64,000 nt of DNA from Bacillus sp. FJAT-27264 (lineage in GTDB: Bacteria; Bacillota; Bacilli; Paenibacillales; Paenibacillaceae), in contig NZ_MAQW01000032.1 in NCBI RefSeq assembly GCF_001682855.1, positions 95,873 through 159,872 of the forward strand, read 5' to 3'. A program made the position numbers and the translations under genes. Below the pieces are notes generated by a model, which had not been told where the DNA came from, made no database searches, and worked only from the letters and a program-made list of their open reading frames with translations. Shown in pieces: positions 61,073 to 64,000 of the stretch. Positions within the stretch are counted from its first letter, which is position 1; each line of letters begins with the position of its first letter.

Positions 61073-61609
61073 ATGGTTGCAGATCAGTCGGTTTTTATCT
61101 TGCTTACGAATACCGGGACGCTTTTTACAAAAATGATTCAGACCTACACCAAAGCGCCGTATAACCACGCTTCGATTTCATTTGACCGCGAGCTTTCGGA
61201 GATGTACAGCTTCGGGCGAAAGAATCCGAACAATCCGCTGAACGGGGGATTCGTGAGGGAGGATATCCAGACAGGTACGTACAGCAAGTATCCCAATACG
61301 ACGTGCGTGATCTATGAATTACAGGTAACCGAACGTGAAGTGGAGAAAATGAAGCGGGTTCTGCATATCTTTATCCGCAGCCGCCAAAAGTATCTTTATA
61401 ATATTCTGGGTGTGATTGGCATCGCCCTCAAGGAGCCTGTGGAGTTCAGTAACTCCTATTTCTGCTCGCAATTTGTCGCGGAGATTCTGGAGCGTTCCGG
61501 CATCAAGCTGTGGAACAAGCTGCCTGCACTCGTGACACCGGATGATTTTCGGCAGAGTGACAGGCTGCAGTTGATTTATGAGGGAAGGTTGAGCGAGTAC
61601 TTGAAATAG
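61073..61609 (+). CDS. Permuted papain-like (YiiX/NlpC-P60-type) cysteine hydrolase
   Basis: This 178-residue protein has a histidine early (KAPYNHASISFD) and the cysteine late (SNSYFCSQFVAEILERSG). This order is typical of circularly permuted NlpC/P60 amidases. TPDDFRQSDRLQLIYEG closes the fold as in related proteins. There is no signal peptide, so it acts inside the cell or on lipids at the membrane. AGGGGA is 11 bases before the ATG. The substrate is unknown. Confidence 0.7.
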   Translation: MVADQSVFILLTNTGTLFTKMIQTYTKAPYNHASISFDRELSEMYSFGRKNPNNPLNGGFVREDIQTGTYSKYPNTTCVIYELQVTEREVEKMKRVLHIFIRSRQKYLYNILGVIGIALKEPVEFSNSYFCSQFVAEILERSGIKLWNKLPALVTPDDFRQSDRLQLIYEGRLSEYLK

Positions 61610-61633
61610 GCCGTATACGATTAGCGCTGGAGC

Positions 61634-62407
61634 TTAATTCTGTAGAGATAATGCAGCAAGACCAACTTCTTTTAATGCATTCATCGCCTCAAAGTAAGGT
61701 AGAGGACCATAGCTGATACGTGCTACACCCAGCTCGGCAAGCTGCCGGAGGGCCGGGGTATGCGAGGTTACCATAATGTTCACCGGAAGCGGTGAGTGAC
61801 TACATAGGGTTTCGATCAGTCTGGCATCGCTTAACCCCGGAACAAAAATACCGTCGGCCCCGGCTTCTGCATAAGCATGCGCACGGCTGAGGGTCTGTTC
61901 AATACAGGATGCATGCTGCCCGGCAGCCGTTTGAAAGAAGATATCCGTTCTGGCGTTAATAAAAAGAGGTAGGTTAGCCTGTTCGCCTGCTGCCCGGGCA
62001 GCGGCAATGCGCAGACATTGATCCGAGGTCGTATAGAGACCTTCTTCGCCAATCCGCTGATCCTCCAAGTTAATCCCCACAGCTCCTTTTTCAATAACCA
62101 ATCCTACATTCACTTTAACATCGTCTGGACTTAGCCCATATCCCCCTTCAATATCGATGGTTACAGGGAGATCCACCTTGTCCTTGATTCGTTTCAAATT
62201 CTCCAGTACAAGTGGAAAAGGCAGCGCCTCGCCGTCCTCATACCCGTGTGCCGTAGCCACGGACCAACTGCCGGTCGCAATGGCCTTGGCTCCGATGTCC
62301 TGAACCGCCTGCGCGCTCCCCGCATCCCAGATATTGATAAGCACCAAGGGGTCTCCTTTGGTATGCAATTGATGAAACTGAAGCGCTTGTTCATGTTGGA
62401 TATTCAT
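61634..62407 (-). CDS. Isocitrate lyase/PEP-mutase superfamily protein
   Basis: This 257-residue TIM-barrel protein has LVLINIWDAGSAQAVQDIGA, the metal-binding DIEGGYGLSPDDV, GAVGINLEDQR and NARTDIFFQ. The superfamily cleaves or rearranges C-C and P-C bonds in 2-oxo or phosphono acids; the lyase-type KKCGH motif is absent, so the reaction is open. ATG 62407 with AGGAG upstream lies 4 bases after the ada stop, so it is co-transcribed with ada. Confidence 0.85.
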   Translation of the reverse strand: MNIQHEQALQFHQLHTKGDPLVLINIWDAGSAQAVQDIGAKAIATGSWSVATAHGYEDGEALPFPLVLENLKRIKDKVDLPVTIDIEGGYGLSPDDVKVNVGLVIEKGAVGINLEDQRIGEEGLYTTSDQCLRIAAARAAGEQANLPLFINARTDIFFQTAAGQHASCIEQTLSRAHAYAEAGADGIFVPGLSDARLIETLCSHSPLPVNIMVTSHTPALRQLAELGVARISYGPLPYFEAMNALKEVGLAALSLQN

Positions 62408-62411
62408 ATCA

Positions 62412-63467
62412 TTATTCTCCTCCCTGCTCATGATGGAGCAGCCAATTTTTACGTGTCAGACCCCCGCCATATCCACCCAGTTCCCCGTTTGCATTAATGA
62501 CACGATGACAGGGAATCACTATGGCCAGCTGATTGGCCCCGTTGGCTTGAGCGACCGCGCGGAAGGCCGTCGGTTTGCCGAGGGCTAAGGAGATATCCAG
62601 ATAGGAGCGTGTTTCCCCTGGCGGAATTTTCATTAATTCTCCCCATACGCTTTGTTGAAAAGGGGAGCCGAGTAGAGCAAGCGGAGTATCGAAGGTCGTC
62701 CGTTCTCCGTCAAAGTATTCTGACAGCTCTCGTTCAATCGAGAGAATAGGCTCGGTAACGCCCGGAATAATCGCCGATTTCGTTCGTTTCCGAAGGCGTT
62801 CCACCTCGCGTTCCAAGCCCCGCCGATCGATGAATTCCAATAGATACAAGGCCTCATCATTTCCGATGGCCATCATGGGTCCAAGGCGGGTATCGATCCA
62901 GGCGGCTTTCAGAATCTTTCCGTCCTCCAACAGGGTAGGGGCAGCCCCCATAATTCGAGAAAAAGCATCCCTGAAGCCACTGCTAGATTCATAGCCGGTG
63001 GACAGCTGACTGTCGATGATGGTCTTGCCCGACCTAATATTCTTCAGAGCAAGGCCCATACGGCGTGCGCGGGCGTATTCCACAAAGGTCATGCCAAACC
63101 GTTTTTTGAATTGACGCCGAGCCGTAGATTCATCGACCGAGAGATTCCTGAAATCCTGTGTCGTCCAGCGTTTCTCCGGATTGCTCTCCACGGCTTCAAC
63201 GAGGACACGGACAATCTCCGGGACATGATTGGGATGGGAGAGCGGACGACAGCGCTGGCAGGGCCGATAAGAGGCCAGAAGTGCCTGCTGGGGATTCGCA
63301 AAGAACTCACAATTCTCCAGCTTCGGCTTTCTGGCGGGACATGTCGGACGGCAAAATACACCTGTGGTTTTGACGCCAACGTAGAACAATCCCTCGTATT
63401 CCGTATTTTTCTCCAGCAGCGCCTTGTAATACTCTTCATATCGCTCAGCAGGTAACAATAGCAGCAC
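62412..63467 (-). CDS. ada: Ada: alkylation-repair methyltransferase and activator
   Basis: The 351-residue protein has an N-terminal Ada zinc domain with C39, C43, C70 and C73 (GVFCRPTCPARKP, RPCQRCRP) and an AraC-type helix-turn-helix in the middle. The C-terminal O6-methylguanine methyltransferase has the active cysteine C320 in VIPCHRVI. It repairs methylphosphotriesters and O6-methylguanine and activates its regulon when methylated. The start is GTG, preceded by GAAAGG. In B. subtilis these functions are split between AdaA and AdaB; here they are one protein, as in E. coli. Confidence 0.95.
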   Translation of the reverse strand: MLLLLPAERYEEYYKALLEKNTEYEGLFYVGVKTTGVFCRPTCPARKPKLENCEFFANPQQALLASYRPCQRCRPLSHPNHVPEIVRVLVEAVESNPEKRWTTQDFRNLSVDESTARRQFKKRFGMTFVEYARARRMGLALKNIRSGKTIIDSQLSTGYESSSGFRDAFSRIMGAAPTLLEDGKILKAAWIDTRLGPMMAIGNDEALYLLEFIDRRGLEREVERLRKRTKSAIIPGVTEPILSIERELSEYFDGERTTFDTPLALLGSPFQQSVWGELMKIPPGETRSYLDISLALGKPTAFRAVAQANGANQLAIVIPCHRVINANGELGGYGGGLTRKNWLLHHEQGGE

Positions 63468-63790
63468 GTCCTAACCTTTCAATATTGTTTTCATTATAGT
63501 ATCTTCTCGTGGATGACATCGCCGAAATTCAGGCATTGATTTTGGGAGCTTAGTAAATAGTGGTTAACGCAGCATGAGGCCGCTACGGCTCGGAAGGTTC
63601 TTACGATCGCTGTTAAGCCCGATTTCTGGATTGTAAAAGGACTTCAGAATTCCGTAGGGCCCTCCGCTTTCCTGCCTGCATTTAAACCAACCTCTAATTT
63701 TAAGATACATGAACGCATTAAAAACAAACGTAATCAAGAAAAGCGAGCTTATATAGGTAGTATAGAAGTGCAATTTCCGGCATCGACAGC

Positions 63791-63817
63791 AATTAAGGGC
63801 ATTTTCGTACCTTAATT
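63791..63817 (+). repeat. 27-bp palindromic repeat, copy 1
   Basis: Outer arms AATTAAGG and CCTTAATT flank an asymmetric centre GCATTTTCGTA. Confidence 0.75.
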
Positions 63818-63841
63818 CCTCTGCAGCAAGGGGTTAGTGAA

Positions 63842-63868
63842 GATTAAGTGCAATATTGTACCTTAATT
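63842..63868 (+). repeat. 27-bp palindromic repeat, copy 2
   Basis: GATTAAGT, centre GCAATATTGTA, CCTTAATT. Same orientation as copy 1, start to start 51 bases. Confidence 0.75.
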
Positions 63869-63903
63869 CTTCCAGGAGCCCCGGTTCAACATGATTTTTC
63901 GAA

Positions 63904-63930
63904 AAATAAGATACAATTATGCCCTTATTT
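63904..63930 (-). repeat. 27-bp palindromic repeat, copy 3
   Basis: AAATAAGA, centre TACAATTATGC, CCTTATTT. Inverted with respect to copies 1 and 2. Confidence 0.75.
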
Positions 63931-63954
63931 CCCTCATTTAACTATATTAAAGAA

Positions 63955-63981
63955 AAATAAGGTACAAAAATGCTCTTAGTT
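63955..63981 (-). repeat. 27-bp palindromic repeat, copy 4
   Basis: AAATAAGG, centre TACAAAAATGC, TCTTAGTT. Inverted, 51 bases after copy 3. Confidence 0.75.
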
Positions 63982-64000
63982 GAGGAGGTCCCTCTTTCTT

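Larger units (their letters stand above)
63468..64000. other. Gene-poor right edge with dispersed palindromic repeats
   Basis: I see no well-supported gene. A 69-codon minus-strand frame (63564-63773) with one hydrophobic segment lacks a ribosome binding site. The last 210 bases carry four 27-bp repeats listed separately. Confidence 0.5.

Noticed and set aside
63564..63773. 69-codon minus-strand frame with one membrane-like helix
   Set aside because: TTG start without a ribosome binding site and no recognised family; could be chance.
63791..63981. CRISPR array at the right edge
   Set aside because: Only four units, in two orientations, with short 24-base gaps and no cas genes in view.

Overview
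The window looks like a chromosomal stretch from a Paenibacillus-type member of the Bacillota. Support: YesM/YesN-type kinase-regulator pairs, LplABC-like sugar transporters without their own ATPase, GH16 glucanases carrying Ig-like and CBM56-like modules, S-layer-homology proteins, a Spo0E-like phosphatase, strong AGGAGG ribosome binding sites and frequent TTG starts. I recognised no rRNA, tRNA, insertion sequence, prophage or CRISPR array.

Layout. 1-3.4 kb is an AT-rich, gene-poor accessory patch: a long Spo0E-like protein, a small coiled-coil protein, a decayed response-regulator fragment and a HEPN-domain protein. 3.4-15.2 kb holds an LRR lipo/secreted protein and then a beta-1,3-glucan (laminarin-type) utilisation locus: secreted multidomain GH16 enzyme with a cre-like site, YesN/YesM two-component pair, LplA/C/B-like transporter and a divergent GH16 enzyme without signal peptide. 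15.2-21.9 kb holds LysR/alcohol dehydrogenase, a DJ-1/PfpI protein, a sporulation-kinase-like sensor, an MBL-fold hydrolase and malate:quinone oxidoreductase. 22-30 kb is one operon in which a complete Dpp/Opp-type transporter (with a fused double ATPase) is bracketed by two paralogous luciferase-like flavin monooxygenases.

30-37 kb is mixed housekeeping and stress genes (GNAT, GntR, phosphotransferase, DUF421, aldo/keto reductase plus MmyB-like regulator, TPR-SUKH protein, RidA and a possible 21-residue peptide). 37.3-39.4 kb is an iron-acquisition unit: an AraC-type regulator whose reading frame runs without a stop into a siderophore-binding lipoprotein, with one Fur-like box before the regulator and a second inside the reading frame just before the lipoprotein's own ribosome binding site. 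39.5-44.8 kb is a divergent amino-acid locus (NhaC-type antiporter and aminotransferase against SnoaL-like protein, YheO-like regulator, RidA and a DsbA/SpxH-like thiol protein).

45-48 kb is a TetR-controlled flavin monooxygenase/esterase operon with two matching operators, each just downstream of a promoter. 48-52 kb holds a divergent IF-3 paralogue and a large hybrid histidine kinase. 53-58.5 kb holds an SLH lipoprotein with a long TPEPT linker and a kinase/BTAD-regulator pair. 58.6-63.5 kb holds a quinone oxidoreductase, membrane and hydrolase proteins, a PEP-mutase-family protein and Ada. The final 200 bases carry four copies of a 27-bp imperfect palindrome in two inverted pairs.

All functions are from reading motifs by eye; no database search was run.
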